DNA from: Bacteroidales bacterium
Lineage (GTDB): Bacteria > Bacteroidota > Bacteroidia > Bacteroidales > Muribaculaceae
Reading direction: 5' to 3'
Assembly (NCBI GenBank): GCA_900766975.1
Contig: CAAFXO010000045.1
Location: forward strand, 1-53,564
Length of the DNA stretch: 53,564 nucleotides
The notes under the pieces are model-generated. The model was not told the origin of the DNA. It saw only the letters and a program-made list of their open reading frames with translations, and searched no databases. This document shows positions 7,672-16,455 of this stretch, one piece after another. Each line of letters begins with the position of its first letter. The first letter of the stretch is position 1. The translations under genes and the position numbers were made by a program.

Positions 7672-9969
7672 ATGAAGAAATTTTTATCCACCTTGGCAGT
7701 CATTGTAGCTTGTCTCTTCTCGGCAAATGCCCAATTCGACAACTACACCGTCACTGTCAATCGAGATGCAGACAACAACATCTCTTCGGTAGATGTCGAG
7801 TTTACCGACTGTTCAAGAGTGACTATCGTCAGCGAAGACACCGGTGACATCGTTTGCTATAATGCAGATACATACGTTTATGCACAGGGTGCATTCACGA
7901 CAAATGCCAACAAGTTGGTGTTTACACCGAGCAGCACAATGGCAGAGGCTGAGTATTTTATCACCATTTATGCTGAGGCGATGCAGTTCACCAGCGGATG
8001 GGTTACCAAGCAAAATACCGACCAGATAGACATTATGTTTGACACTACATCCGGTGGTGGTGGCAGCGGTAGCGGCTTGTCGTTTGAGAACTATAGCGTA
8101 GCCACTACTACCAACTCAGATGGCGCTGTGAACAAGGTTATGGTGACATTCCATGACTTCGAATATGTAGGCACTAACTCATCGGAGGATATCATCTGCT
8201 TCAAGTATGGAGGCATGGGTGATATACGCGAAGGTGTAGTCTCTGCCGATGGCTCTGACACACTGACCTTCACACCTGCTGAGCCTCTCGAAGCCGGCCA
8301 GTTTACCCTTCTTATCAGCGCTGAGGCTATGTATGGTGCTGACGAAAATTTTGTGAACCATGACAATCCCGACGATATCTACGTTAACTTCACCGTAGAA
8401 GAGGGTCAAGGTGGCGGCGGTGGCCAAGACTTTACCTTCAACAATTTCGAGGTGAACACCACTGAAAATGAGGCCGGCGCCGTGACTCAAGTGCAGGTGA
8501 CCTTCACCGGTTTCCCCTTTATGTCTACTCTAAGCAAGGATGATATCTACTGTATGAATGGCGACACTTGGGAGTATGTGCAAGGTACAATTGCTGTGAC
8601 TTATAATGACAACAACATCACCTTCACACCCAACGCGCCCATCACAGCAGGTGGTGAATATATTTTGGTATTCCCTGCCGGATCAATCTGTGGTTATGAT
8701 GCATCGTGGAACACAGAATATCCCAACAATGATGATGTAGTGGCAAGATTCAATGTAGCCGGAGGCGATGAGCCGGGTGGCGATCTGATGGAGTTCACTG
8801 CTACTCCTGCTGCGGGCAAAGTGACTTCGCTCATGGATATCGTGCTTGAGTTCCCCAACTGCAATTCTATGGATGTCAACGACAGCTACGGCGTCAGCGT
8901 AATCTACAATGGCGACCAGAACCTCGATGTCAACCCGCTGAAGGCTACAGGCAAGAAGGTCACCATCTCACTCAAAGATGAGCAGACCTTGGCAGGTGAA
9001 TATCGTGTGATCATCGCTGTCGAGGCTATCTGCGCTTACACATCTGACGATTACCTCGACAACCCCGATCCTATCGTGCTTATCTACAACATCGAGGGTG
9101 AGACCGAGGTTTATGACTTCTCATTCACTACAGATCCTGACAATAGCGAATATCTCGCATCTATCGACAAGATCGACTTCACATTCCCCCATCTTGATGA
9201 CATCTCTTGCTTCAAAGAGGATGTGGAAGTTACACTTGGCGAAACACCGATAACAGACTTCTCTATAATTAGTGAAAATAACATATTGAAATTGACCTTC
9301 GGAGAGGCCATCACAGCAGAGGATGGACTGACCAACCTCAAGGTGGTGTTCCCGGCAAATTGCTTGAGTGGTACGGTACAAGGTGAAACAGCAACCAATG
9401 CAAATCCATATCAAGTTATCTTCAAGCTTGCACCCGCACTGCGCACAGATGTGACACTTGCACTGAACAGTGCTACCAAGCCCAACGAGAACAATGAGAT
9501 CTCGCTCAATAAGCAGATATCTGCATTCTTCTTCCTCTCGCCCGAGCCCAACTTGATCCCGACTGAAGGCACCGAGCACAATGTGACTATCAAGGAGGAT
9601 GAAGGTGAGTTCCAAGCATCCGCTCGCCTTGCTGAGGCTTACGGTTGGAATATTGACACTACTTCCTACTTCATGGCAGACTTCGGCAAAGAGCCGGAAT
9701 ACAATGGTCCTTACACCGTGACTGTAGATGCTGAGGCATTCTGCGACGAAGTGTGGAAGACCAACCATAACTTCGGCCGTGTCAACGAAGAGATCGTCTT
9801 CCACTTCAACATCGTGGATGGCAAGACTTCGGGCCTTGACGAAGTAGAGATCGCCGAGAGCAAGAAATGTGAGATCTACACTATCGACGGCATCCGTCTT
9901 AACAACAGTGTAGAAGAACTTCCTGCCGGCCTTTACATCATCAACGGCAAGAAGGTTTCTATCAAATAA
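7672..9969 (+). CDS. secreted protein of six Ig-like repeats with glycine-rich linkers
   Basis: The 765-residue protein has a signal peptide (MKKFLSTLAVIVACLFSANA) and about six repeats of 100-120 residues. Each repeat has a VxVTFxxF strand near its start and a G-(E/Q)-(Y/F)-x-(L/I)-x-I-x-AEA block near its end, as in bacterial Ig-like or SbsA-type domains. The first repeats are separated by short glycine-rich linkers (TSGGGGSGSG, EGQGGGGGQ, GGDEPGGD). The C-terminal tail CEIYTIDGIRLNNSVEELPAGLYIINGKK is nearly the same as in the preceding gene. It closes the operon and is followed by a strong terminator. An adhesive or structural surface role is inferred. Confidence 0.8.
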   Translation: MKKFLSTLAVIVACLFSANAQFDNYTVTVNRDADNNISSVDVEFTDCSRVTIVSEDTGDIVCYNADTYVYAQGAFTTNANKLVFTPSSTMAEAEYFITIYAEAMQFTSGWVTKQNTDQIDIMFDTTSGGGGSGSGLSFENYSVATTTNSDGAVNKVMVTFHDFEYVGTNSSEDIICFKYGGMGDIREGVVSADGSDTLTFTPAEPLEAGQFTLLISAEAMYGADENFVNHDNPDDIYVNFTVEEGQGGGGGQDFTFNNFEVNTTENEAGAVTQVQVTFTGFPFMSTLSKDDIYCMNGDTWEYVQGTIAVTYNDNNITFTPNAPITAGGEYILVFPAGSICGYDASWNTEYPNNDDVVARFNVAGGDEPGGDLMEFTATPAAGKVTSLMDIVLEFPNCNSMDVNDSYGVSVIYNGDQNLDVNPLKATGKKVTISLKDEQTLAGEYRVIIAVEAICAYTSDDYLDNPDPIVLIYNIEGETEVYDFSFTTDPDNSEYLASIDKIDFTFPHLDDISCFKEDVEVTLGETPITDFSIISENNILKLTFGEAITAEDGLTNLKVVFPANCLSGTVQGETATNANPYQVIFKLAPALRTDVTLALNSATKPNENNEISLNKQISAFFFLSPEPNLIPTEGTEHNVTIKEDEGEFQASARLAEAYGWNIDTTSYFMADFGKEPEYNGPYTVTVDAEAFCDEVWKTNHNFGRVNEEIVFHFNIVDGKTSGLDEVEIAESKKCEIYTIDGIRLNNSVEELPAGLYIINGKKVSIK

Positions 9970-9990
9970 ACCCGGCAATTACCAAATACC

Positions 9991-10027
9991 GAAGGGGGTA
10001 TGACCATGGTCACACCCCCTTCTTTTT
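9991..10027 (+). terminator. rho-independent terminator of the secreted-protein operon
   Basis: Arms GAAGGGGGT (9991-9999) and ACCCCCTTC (10014-10022) pair perfectly. Inside them is the palindrome TGACCATGGTCA, and a five-T run follows at 10023-10027. Confidence 0.93.
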
Positions 10028-10041
10028 AGGAACGCGCTGTT
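10028..10041. repeat. GCGCT intergenic element (copy)
   Basis: AGGAACGCGCTGTT begins directly after the T run of the terminator. It lies where the -33 region of the next promoter (-7 box 10059-10066) would be. Confidence 0.55.
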
Positions 10042-10058
10042 ATTTTAGATTATTTTTG

Positions 10059-10066
10059 TAAATTTG
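10059..10066 (+). promoter_or_regulatory. -7 promoter box of the GT2 gene
   Basis: TAAATTTG matches TAnnTTTG. The predicted start near 10070 leaves a leader of about 18 nt before the ATG at 10088, and argues against the TTG codon at 10064 being used. Confidence 0.6.
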
Positions 10067-10087
10067 TGTGCTGAATATAGGTTTCTA

Positions 10088-11179
10088 ATGAATATGAATC
10101 AGTTGACAACATCTCAGACAACGGAAAATAGCCATGCTTCCAATTCCAATATGGGTATAAGAAAAAGAGTGACGATACTTATCCCGGCTTATAATGAGGA
10201 AGAAAACATACCTCATTTGATAGAAGAATTGGAGCGTATAGCCATGCAGATATCAGAACAAGAGATCGGCATATCAGTAGAATGGGAATATATGTTTGTC
10301 AATGACGGGTCGACCGACCGGACACTCGACCGAATAATAGAACAGAGGGACCGAAATCCAAGGATCAACATAGTCAATCTGAGTCGAAATTTTGGCAAAG
10401 AGAATGCCATGCTTGCCGGCATGGACTATGCCACGGGTGATGCTGTGATTATCATGGATGCAGATCTACAGGATCCGGTGGATATTATACCGGAGATGCT
10501 CTATTGGTGGCAGCAGGGCTACGATGATGTGTATGGACGTCGACACAATCGAGGGAAAGAGAGCTGGATCAGAAAGCAGCTATCATTATTATTCTATCGA
10601 CTACTACAAGGCACGACACGGATAGAGATACTGCAAAATGTAGGAGACTTCAGGCTTCTCGATCGCAGAGTAGTCGAAGCAATCCGGTCGCTTAGAGAGA
10701 CCCAGCGCTACACAAAAGGGTTATACAGTTGGGTTGGATTCAAGAAAAAAGAGATAATATTTGATAGAGAAGACAGGAAAGAGGGGCAATCATCATTCGA
10801 CATCAAGCAGCTCTTTAATTTGGCGGTCGATGGAATCACCTGTTTCACAACCTCGCCCTTGCGGATATCGAGTGTTGTAGGATTCATCGTGTCACTATCA
10901 GCATTGATCTATCTCATTGTCGTCTTGTTTAAGACGATCATTTGGGGAGAGCCCGTAAGAGGTTTTCCGACGATCCTTTGTGCCATCTTGCTGTTAGGGG
11001 GAGTGCAATTAATAGCCCTTGGTATCATCGGAGAATACATCTCCAGAATCTACAACGAGACCAAGATGCGCCCGCCATATATAGTAGATGATTTCAATGG
11101 CAACAAGGCAGCCTATTGTAATAAAGGAAAGCGTACAAACAATGATATACCGGGAAAAGATGACAGTGAAATCAAATAA
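10088..11179 (+). CDS. membrane-anchored GT2 glycosyltransferase (DPM1/GtrB-like)
   Basis: This family transfers a sugar from a nucleotide sugar to a polyprenyl phosphate at the inner membrane. The 363-residue protein has the GT-A fold motifs TILIPAYNEEENI, FVNDGSTDRTLD, VNLSRNFGKENAMLAGMDYA and IIMDADLQDPVDIIPEML, including the DxD-like DAD. Two hydrophobic segments lie near the C-terminus (SSVVGFIVSLSALIYLIVVLF and ILCAILLLGGVQLIALGIIG), as in undecaprenyl-phosphate glucosyl- or aminoarabinosyl-transferases. The frame is open back to a TTG at 10064, but that codon overlaps the -7 box, so the ATG at 10088 was taken. The next small gene overlaps its 3' end by 20 nt. Confidence 0.88.
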   Translation: MNMNQLTTSQTTENSHASNSNMGIRKRVTILIPAYNEEENIPHLIEELERIAMQISEQEIGISVEWEYMFVNDGSTDRTLDRIIEQRDRNPRINIVNLSRNFGKENAMLAGMDYATGDAVIIMDADLQDPVDIIPEMLYWWQQGYDDVYGRRHNRGKESWIRKQLSLLFYRLLQGTTRIEILQNVGDFRLLDRRVVEAIRSLRETQRYTKGLYSWVGFKKKEIIFDREDRKEGQSSFDIKQLFNLAVDGITCFTTSPLRISSVVGFIVSLSALIYLIVVLFKTIIWGEPVRGFPTILCAILLLGGVQLIALGIIGEYISRIYNETKMRPPYIVDDFNGNKAAYCNKGKRTNNDIPGKDDSEIK

Positions 11180-11585
11180 ATATTACCCGATTCTGCTACT
11201 ATTGGGTGGAGATTCCACATATTTTGAATATAGATATTATGCACGCAGATTAAAAGAAATCTACCCCGGCAAGCCATATCCGGTGATCATGCCGACCTAT
11301 CTCAAGGGGAAAGAGCATGTCGATTTAGGCAATCAGTTGATATATCTTGGCGATTCGCTGTGGTTGGCAATACAATCCAAATCCGAACCGGCACAATTTG
11401 AGGTGGTAAGAGAAGTCCCGATACTGTCGCTATTCAAGGATTATCCGCCGGTCATTGTGAATATGGCCGATCCGGAATGTGTCCTGGCAGAGGGGGATAA
11501 CTGGCGAGCTCGATTCATATCGGAGCATGATTATGCCATCCATGGGATCAACTTTACCAAAGAAGTAAGAAATTTTGCTAAATAG
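11160..11585 (+). CDS. conserved-looking small protein of unknown function
   Basis: I do not recognise this 141-residue protein. Its N-terminus reads KYYPILLLLGGDSTYFEYRYYARRLKEIYPGK and later holds NMADPECVLAEGDNWRARF; there is no signal peptide or membrane segment. The start at 11160 lies inside the glycosyltransferase gene (20-nt overlap), which implies translational coupling and a related role, perhaps in glycolipid handling. A longer frame from 11088 exists but would overlap the upstream gene by over 90 nt, so it was not used. Confidence 0.65.
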   Translation: MTVKSNKYYPILLLLGGDSTYFEYRYYARRLKEIYPGKPYPVIMPTYLKGKEHVDLGNQLIYLGDSLWLAIQSKSEPAQFEVVREVPILSLFKDYPPVIVNMADPECVLAEGDNWRARFISEHDYAIHGINFTKEVRNFAK

Positions 11586-11597
11586 CGCTTTTTTTCG

Positions 11598-11605
11598 TAA
11601 ATTTG
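11598..11605 (+). promoter_or_regulatory. -7 promoter box of the steroid-reductase-like operon
   Basis: TAAATTTG lies 13 nt after the previous gene's stop and 15 nt after a partial GCGCT element (11583-11590). The predicted leader before 11718 is about 110 nt. Confidence 0.6.
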
Positions 11606-11662
11606 CAGTTTGAGGATAAGTGTGGTCTTTTCAAAGCCATCTATCCGGCTACTCTTTTTTAT

Positions 11663-11688
11663 GTTTGCCCACTTAAGAGTGAGCAAAC
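11663..11688 (+). promoter_or_regulatory. hairpin in the leader of the 5-alpha-reductase-like gene
   Basis: Arms GTTTGC and GCAAAC, extended by CACT/AGTG around a TAAG loop with one C-A mismatch, lie about 30 nt upstream of the ATG at 11718. A T-rich stretch precedes the hairpin and no T run follows, so a leader element is more likely than a terminator. Confidence 0.4.
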
Positions 11689-11717
11689 CATCTTAACAAT
11701 AAGCAAGTTTACGACTT

Positions 11718-12488
11718 ATGTTCGATCGCGCTATATATGACACCGTAATCGCTGTGATGCTAATACTCGCAGTTGTGGTCTTCTTCGCCCTGCAGTATAT
11801 CACGGCAGGCTATGGCATGATGTATAACAAGAAGTGGGGACTTACCCTCAACAACCGCCTGGGGTGGGTGCTGATGGAAGCCCCCTCATTTATCGCGATG
11901 CTTCTATTTTGGCTACTCAGTGATCGTGCCGCAGAGACATCGCTCATCGTGATGGCACTCCTCTACGAGCTCCATTACTTCCAGCGATCGTTCATCTTCC
12001 CGATGCTGATCAGAGGGAAGGGACGTATGCCCATCGCCATCATCGCCATGGGAGTGCTCTTCAACCTGGTCAACGTATATATGATCGGCGGCTGGCTATT
12101 CTATGTCAGTCCGGCAGATGCCTACCCCACCGAGTGGCTCTACTCTCCGCAATTCATCATCGGCACCCTTATCTTCTTTGTCGGGATGCTGATTAATCTT
12201 CAATCCGATCATATCATCCGTAATCTTCGGCGTCCCGGTGACACACGCCACTACATCCCGCAAGGGGGTATGTATCGATATGTCACCTCCGCCAATTACT
12301 TGGGAGAACTCACCGAATGGCTCGGATATGCCATATTGACCTGGAGTCTCGGAGGTGTCGCCTTCGTGGTATGGACCTTCGCCAACCTTGCACCGCGAGC
12401 CAAGTCTATCCACTCCCGCTATATCAGTGAATTCGGCGACCAATATCGCTCACTCAATCGTAAATACATCTTACCTTATATCTATTAA
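11718..12488 (+). CDS. 3-oxo-5-alpha-steroid 4-dehydrogenase (SRD5A) family membrane reductase
   Basis: SRD5A-family enzymes are NADPH-dependent membrane proteins that reduce the delta-4 double bond of 3-oxo-steroids to 5-alpha products. The 256-residue protein has several hydrophobic segments (for example AVMLILAVVVFFALQYI and FIIGTLIFFVGMLINLQ). It carries the family's C-terminal signatures GGMYRYVTSANYLGELTEWLGY and ANLAPRAKSIHSRYISEFGDQY, followed by the basic NRKYILPYIY end. It heads a tight operon with an ene-reductase and a short-chain dehydrogenase. The same trio of families is reported for bile-acid conversion in Parabacteroides merdae and Odoribacteraceae. The substrate here is inferred, not shown. 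Confidence 0.87.
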   Translation: MFDRAIYDTVIAVMLILAVVVFFALQYITAGYGMMYNKKWGLTLNNRLGWVLMEAPSFIAMLLFWLLSDRAAETSLIVMALLYELHYFQRSFIFPMLIRGKGRMPIAIIAMGVLFNLVNVYMIGGWLFYVSPADAYPTEWLYSPQFIIGTLIFFVGMLINLQSDHIIRNLRRPGDTRHYIPQGGMYRYVTSANYLGELTEWLGYAILTWSLGGVAFVVWTFANLAPRAKSIHSRYISEFGDQYRSLNRKYILPYIY

Positions 12489-12521
12489 TATGAAATAAGG
12501 CAACATACCAAAACTCAGACA

Positions 12522-13748
12522 ATGAAACTATTTACCCCTGCCAAAATCGGACCCATCGAGCTCCGCAACCGCACGATACGATCGGCTGCCTTCGAGGGTA
12601 TGGGCAAAGATAACAACCCGACACAGATGCTCAAAGACTATCATGTCTCAGTGGCACGAGGAGGTGTCGGTATGACCACGCTTGCATACGCAGGAATCTG
12701 CCGTTCGGCGCTCTCCTTTACCACACAGTTATGGCTACGCCCCGAGATAGTGCCGCAGCTACGCGACATCACCGACGCCATACATGCCGAGGGAGCCAAA
12801 GCCTCAATCCAATTAGGGCACTGTGGCAATATGACCCACCGATCCACCACCGGCAGCATCCCTGTGGCGGCCTCCACCGGGTTCAACCTCTACTCCCCCA
12901 CCATCTGCCGCGGCCTTCGCAAGGATGAAATCAAGCAGATAGCACTCTATTTCGGCGATGCTGTCCGCACTGCTCGCGATGCCGGGTTCGACTGCGTAGA
13001 GGTGCACGCTGGCCATGGCTATCTCATCTCGCAATTCCTCTCACCCTATACCAATCATCGCCGCGACGAATATGGCGGCTCGCTCGAAAATCGTATGACA
13101 TTCATGAAGATGTGTCTCGAAGAGAGCCTCAAGGCTGCCGGATCTGATATGGGTGTAATCGTCAAGACCAATATGCGCGATGGCTTCAAAGGGGGACTCG
13201 AGATCGAAGATTGTCTCACTGTGGCTAAGGAGATCGAACGTGCCGGAGTACATGGCATTGTGCTCTCCGGAGGCTTCGTGAGCAAAGCCCCGATGTATGT
13301 GATGCGCGGCGAAATGCCCATCTACTCCATGACTCACTATATGAAATTATGGTGGCTCAAATATGGTGTAAGGCTCGTAGGCAAATATATGATACCCACC
13401 GAACCCTTCAAACCGTTATACTTCCTCGACGATGCCAGACTCTTCCGTCGGGAGTTGAAACTCCCGCTGATCTATGTCGGCGGAGTTGTGGATCGTCAGA
13501 GTGCCGACACGGTGCTCGACGATGAGAACTTCGACTTCATCCAGATGGGACGTGCGCTTCTCGCCGAGCCTGATTTTGTCAACAAGATGAAAGAGGCGGG
13601 CGACCGTAATCATCACTGTGGCTGTGAGCATGTCAACTACTGCATCGCGCGGATGTACTCACGCGAGATGGCATGTCATAAGACCTGTCCCAACCTCCCG
13701 CCACGCATCGTCAAGGAAATCGAAAAAATCAAACAGAGAAATGGCTAA
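12522..13748 (+). CDS. NADH:flavin oxidoreductase, old yellow enzyme family (BaiCD/5-beta-reductase-like)
   Basis: These FMN/Fe-S ene-reductases include the bile-acid enzymes BaiCD and BaiH and the 5-beta-reductase of gut Bacteroidales. The 408-residue protein is a single TIM barrel with the usual start MKLFTPAKIGPIELRNR, the flavin-site block IQLGHCGNM and the catalytic stretch VEVHAGHGYLISQFLSPYTN followed by GGSLENR. It lacks the extra C-terminal FAD/NAD module of full 2,4-dienoyl-CoA reductases. Cluster-type cysteines lie at C366, C368, C374 and C385 (CGCEHVNYC…MAC), a slightly unusual spacing. It overlaps the next gene by 8 nt. 3-oxo-steroid or bile-acid reduction is inferred from context. 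Confidence 0.87.
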   Translation: MKLFTPAKIGPIELRNRTIRSAAFEGMGKDNNPTQMLKDYHVSVARGGVGMTTLAYAGICRSALSFTTQLWLRPEIVPQLRDITDAIHAEGAKASIQLGHCGNMTHRSTTGSIPVAASTGFNLYSPTICRGLRKDEIKQIALYFGDAVRTARDAGFDCVEVHAGHGYLISQFLSPYTNHRRDEYGGSLENRMTFMKMCLEESLKAAGSDMGVIVKTNMRDGFKGGLEIEDCLTVAKEIERAGVHGIVLSGGFVSKAPMYVMRGEMPIYSMTHYMKLWWLKYGVRLVGKYMIPTEPFKPLYFLDDARLFRRELKLPLIYVGGVVDRQSADTVLDDENFDFIQMGRALLAEPDFVNKMKEAGDRNHHCGCEHVNYCIARMYSREMACHKTCPNLPPRIVKEIEKIKQRNG

Positions 13749-14556
13749 AACCCAAGATAAACTAAAAGGTCGGATGGCAGTAGTGACCGGTGCCAGTAGC
13801 GGCATCGGTCTCTGCTTTTGTCGCACCTTGGCATCGATGGGATGCGACTTGGTGATGATCTCCAATCAGCAGGCGGAACTCGATGCCTATGCCGCCGAGA
13901 TCGCCGAGGCAGCCGGAGTCGCCACCTATCCCTTCTTCTGCGATCTTACTGCCCGGGATGCCACCGAGCAGATCATCGGCTACTTGGATCAGAATCGGCT
14001 TGATCCCGACTATCTGATCAATAATGCCGGCATCTTCTCCTTCAATCCGGTCACCGAGACTCCCCTCGGCAAGCTCCACTGCTTCATCGACCTGCATGTC
14101 ACGGCAGTCACCATGCTGAGCCGGGCATTTGCCCTGCGCTTTGCGGCACGCGGCGGAGGGAGAATCCTCAATATGTCGTCGATGTCATGCTGGATGCCGA
14201 TGCCCGGCATCGCCATGTACTCCTCGACCAAAGCATATATCCGCGTCTTCTCACGTGCGCTCCACTATGAGACTCGCGACAGCGGTGTCACCGTAACTGT
14301 GGCATGCCCCGGTGGAATCGCAACCGACCTCTTCGGGCTCCCCAAGAATCTGCAACGACTCGCCTTGAACATCGGCGCTCTGCAGACTCCCGAGAAATTC
14401 GCCCGTAAAGCCATCGGCAAGATGCTCAAAGGCAAAAAGCAATATATCAATGGCTTAATCAATAGAATAGCGATCGTCTTTGTCGCCTCCCTCCCCACAT
14501 GCGTCCGCATGCTCATCAAGCACAAGATGCTCGACAAGAATATTACGCGTCCATAA
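13741..14556 (+). CDS. short-chain dehydrogenase/reductase (hydroxysteroid-dehydrogenase-like)
   Basis: The 271-residue protein is a classical SDR. It has the cofactor loop TGASSGIG at 16-23, NNAG at 94-97, a likely catalytic Ser147, and Y160-x3-K164 (YSSTK). Ser/Asn rather than basic residues follow the second strand (MISNQQAE), so NAD versus NADP preference is unclear. The C-terminus has a hydrophobic stretch (INRIAIVFVASLPTCVRMLI), as in some 17-beta-HSD-like members that associate with membranes. The ATG at 13741 overlaps the ene-reductase stop by 8 nt. A 3-hydroxysteroid dehydrogenase role is inferred from its neighbours. Confidence 0.85.
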   Translation: MAKTQDKLKGRMAVVTGASSGIGLCFCRTLASMGCDLVMISNQQAELDAYAAEIAEAAGVATYPFFCDLTARDATEQIIGYLDQNRLDPDYLINNAGIFSFNPVTETPLGKLHCFIDLHVTAVTMLSRAFALRFAARGGGRILNMSSMSCWMPMPGIAMYSSTKAYIRVFSRALHYETRDSGVTVTVACPGGIATDLFGLPKNLQRLALNIGALQTPEKFARKAIGKMLKGKKQYINGLINRIAIVFVASLPTCVRMLIKHKMLDKNITRP

Positions 14557-14589
14557 GATCGCATACCATCATCAAACCCTGTAGATATT

Positions 14590-16425
14590 ATGGCCAACCG
14601 TTTAGTAGAAATAATCGACCGACAAGCCGCCCGCATCGGAGAGCGAGAAGCCTACCGATTCTGTTGGCGCAAAGAGGGTGAGTGGCTCTCGACCTCTTGG
14701 AGCGAATTTGCACTCCAAGTAAAAGTGGCAGCCAAGGCTCTCGCCACATTTTCACTCGACCCTCAAGAAAGAATTGCTATTTGCTCTCCCAATTCCCCTC
14801 AGATACTCATCACCGAGTTCGGTGCTTATCGCAACCGTCTCGCATGCATCCCCATCTATCCGAGCAGCAGCCAGACGCAGTTCGATTTCATCGTCAAAGA
14901 TGGTGGTGCTCGTATCATCTTCGTTGGCGACTCACATCAATATGCCATGGCATATCGCCACTGGAAGAGTAATCCGGATATCAAGCAAATCGTTGTCTTT
15001 AAGAACGATGGGCTTCAACTTGAAGCCGACGACACGGTGACCATCTTCTGGGATGACTTCGTAAGACTCGGCATGGATGCTCCGGCAGAGATTCAAACGC
15101 TTGTGGATCAGCGCATCGCCGAAGCCCTCGGCGAAGATATCGCCACCCTGATCTACACCTCCGGCACGACCGGACAGCCCAAGGGGGTGATGATCACCCA
15201 TAACAACTATGATGCCGCCATACAAGCTCACCTCGATATGCTGTATACCATCAAGGATGACGATCTCTCCATGTCCTTCCTGCCGATGTGTCATATCTTC
15301 GAGAAGGCTTGGTGTTACTTCCTTATATGTCGCGGCATCACCATCGCTGTGAACTACGATCCGCGTGTCATCACCGAGACCATCCACATGGTCCATCCGA
15401 CTCTGATGTGTTGCGTGCCCCGATTCTGGGAGAAGGTATATGCCGCCGTCAAAGAGAAACTCGAAGAGATGTCATGGATCCAACGGGTCATGGTGAGACG
15501 TGCGCTGAAAGTCGGCAAGCGCCGCAACCTCAAATATCAGCGTCGCGGCCTCAAAGCCCCCCTTCTTCTTGAGAAGGAATATCAATTCTGGGATCATCGT
15601 CTCTTCTCCATCCTCAAGAAGGCTGTCGGCATTCCCAATCCCAACTTCTACCCTACAGCCGGAGCAGCTATCTCGGACTCGATATGCGAGTTCTTCCACT
15701 CCATCGGCATTAACGTGCTCGTGGGTTATGGTCTCTCCGAGACTACAGCCACCGTCTCTTGTTTCCCCTATGTCGACTTTATGATCGGATCTGTGGGACG
15801 TCCACTCTCCTGTATCGACGTTCGCATCGATGATAACGGAGAGATCCTGGTCAAAGGTCCGACCGTGACTCCCGGATATTACAACAATCCCGAGGCCAAT
15901 CGCCAGGCATTCACTCCCGATGGATATTTCCGCACCGGAGATGCCGGATATCTCACAGAGGAGGGGTATATCGTCTTGACAGATAGGGTAAAAGATCTAT
16001 TTAAGACCGCAAATGGGAAATATGTGGCACCTCAACTTATGGAGTCACGCCTTGTCGAGAATAAATATATCGAAGAAGTGACAGTGATAGGAGATCGTCG
16101 CAAATTCGTTTCCGCTTTGGTGGTGCCTTGCATGCCGCAACTGCGAGAATGGGCAAAATCTCAGGGCATAGATCCCGATGATTCCCGACTTCTGGATCGA
16201 GCCGAGACCGTTCGCTTCGTGATGGGAGAGATCGAGAAATACCAGCAAGACCTCGCCGGATATGAGAAGATCAAACGCATCACGCTGCTCAATCGCCCCT
16301 TCTCGCTCGAAGATGGAGAGATCACCAACACGCTCAAGGTGAAACGTTCGGTAGTCGCCAAGCACTTTGCCGATCGGATCGACCGGATGTATTCCGACGA
16401 ATATATCCTTGCCAAAGAGCGTTGA
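14590..16425 (+). CDS. AMP-forming long-chain acyl-CoA ligase (FadD15-like)
   Basis: This enzyme family activates carboxylic acids, usually long-chain fatty acids, through an acyl-adenylate to the CoA thioester. The 611-residue length is typical of the FadD15/FAA1 subgroup. Motifs include the P-loop YTSGTTGQPKGVM, the linker region VGYGLSETTATVSC, the YFRTGDAGYLTEEGYI block with the ATP-binding aspartate, and DRVKDLFKTANGKYVAPQ. It follows the short-chain dehydrogenase by 33 nt and may share its operon. Bile-acid-CoA ligases such as BaiB belong to the same superfamily, but housekeeping fatty-acid activation is equally plausible. Confidence 0.88.
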   Translation: MANRLVEIIDRQAARIGEREAYRFCWRKEGEWLSTSWSEFALQVKVAAKALATFSLDPQERIAICSPNSPQILITEFGAYRNRLACIPIYPSSSQTQFDFIVKDGGARIIFVGDSHQYAMAYRHWKSNPDIKQIVVFKNDGLQLEADDTVTIFWDDFVRLGMDAPAEIQTLVDQRIAEALGEDIATLIYTSGTTGQPKGVMITHNNYDAAIQAHLDMLYTIKDDDLSMSFLPMCHIFEKAWCYFLICRGITIAVNYDPRVITETIHMVHPTLMCCVPRFWEKVYAAVKEKLEEMSWIQRVMVRRALKVGKRRNLKYQRRGLKAPLLLEKEYQFWDHRLFSILKKAVGIPNPNFYPTAGAAISDSICEFFHSIGINVLVGYGLSETTATVSCFPYVDFMIGSVGRPLSCIDVRIDDNGEILVKGPTVTPGYYNNPEANRQAFTPDGYFRTGDAGYLTEEGYIVLTDRVKDLFKTANGKYVAPQLMESRLVENKYIEEVTVIGDRRKFVSALVVPCMPQLREWAKSQGIDPDDSRLLDRAETVRFVMGEIEKYQQDLAGYEKIKRITLLNRPFSLEDGEITNTLKVKRSVVAKHFADRIDRMYSDEYILAKER

Positions 16426-16443
16426 AAACCGGAGAAAAATTCG

Positions 16444-16451
16444 TAAATTTG
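16444..16451 (+). promoter_or_regulatory. -7 promoter box of prfB
   Basis: TAAATTTG ends only 4 nt before the prfB ATG at 16456. With the usual position of the box, transcription would begin at about 16455, so the mRNA would be essentially leaderless. Confidence 0.65.
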
Positions 16452-16455
16452 CACC

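Noticed and set aside
10064..10087. TTG start for the GT2 gene.
   Set aside because: The codon lies inside the -7 box, upstream of the predicted transcript start.
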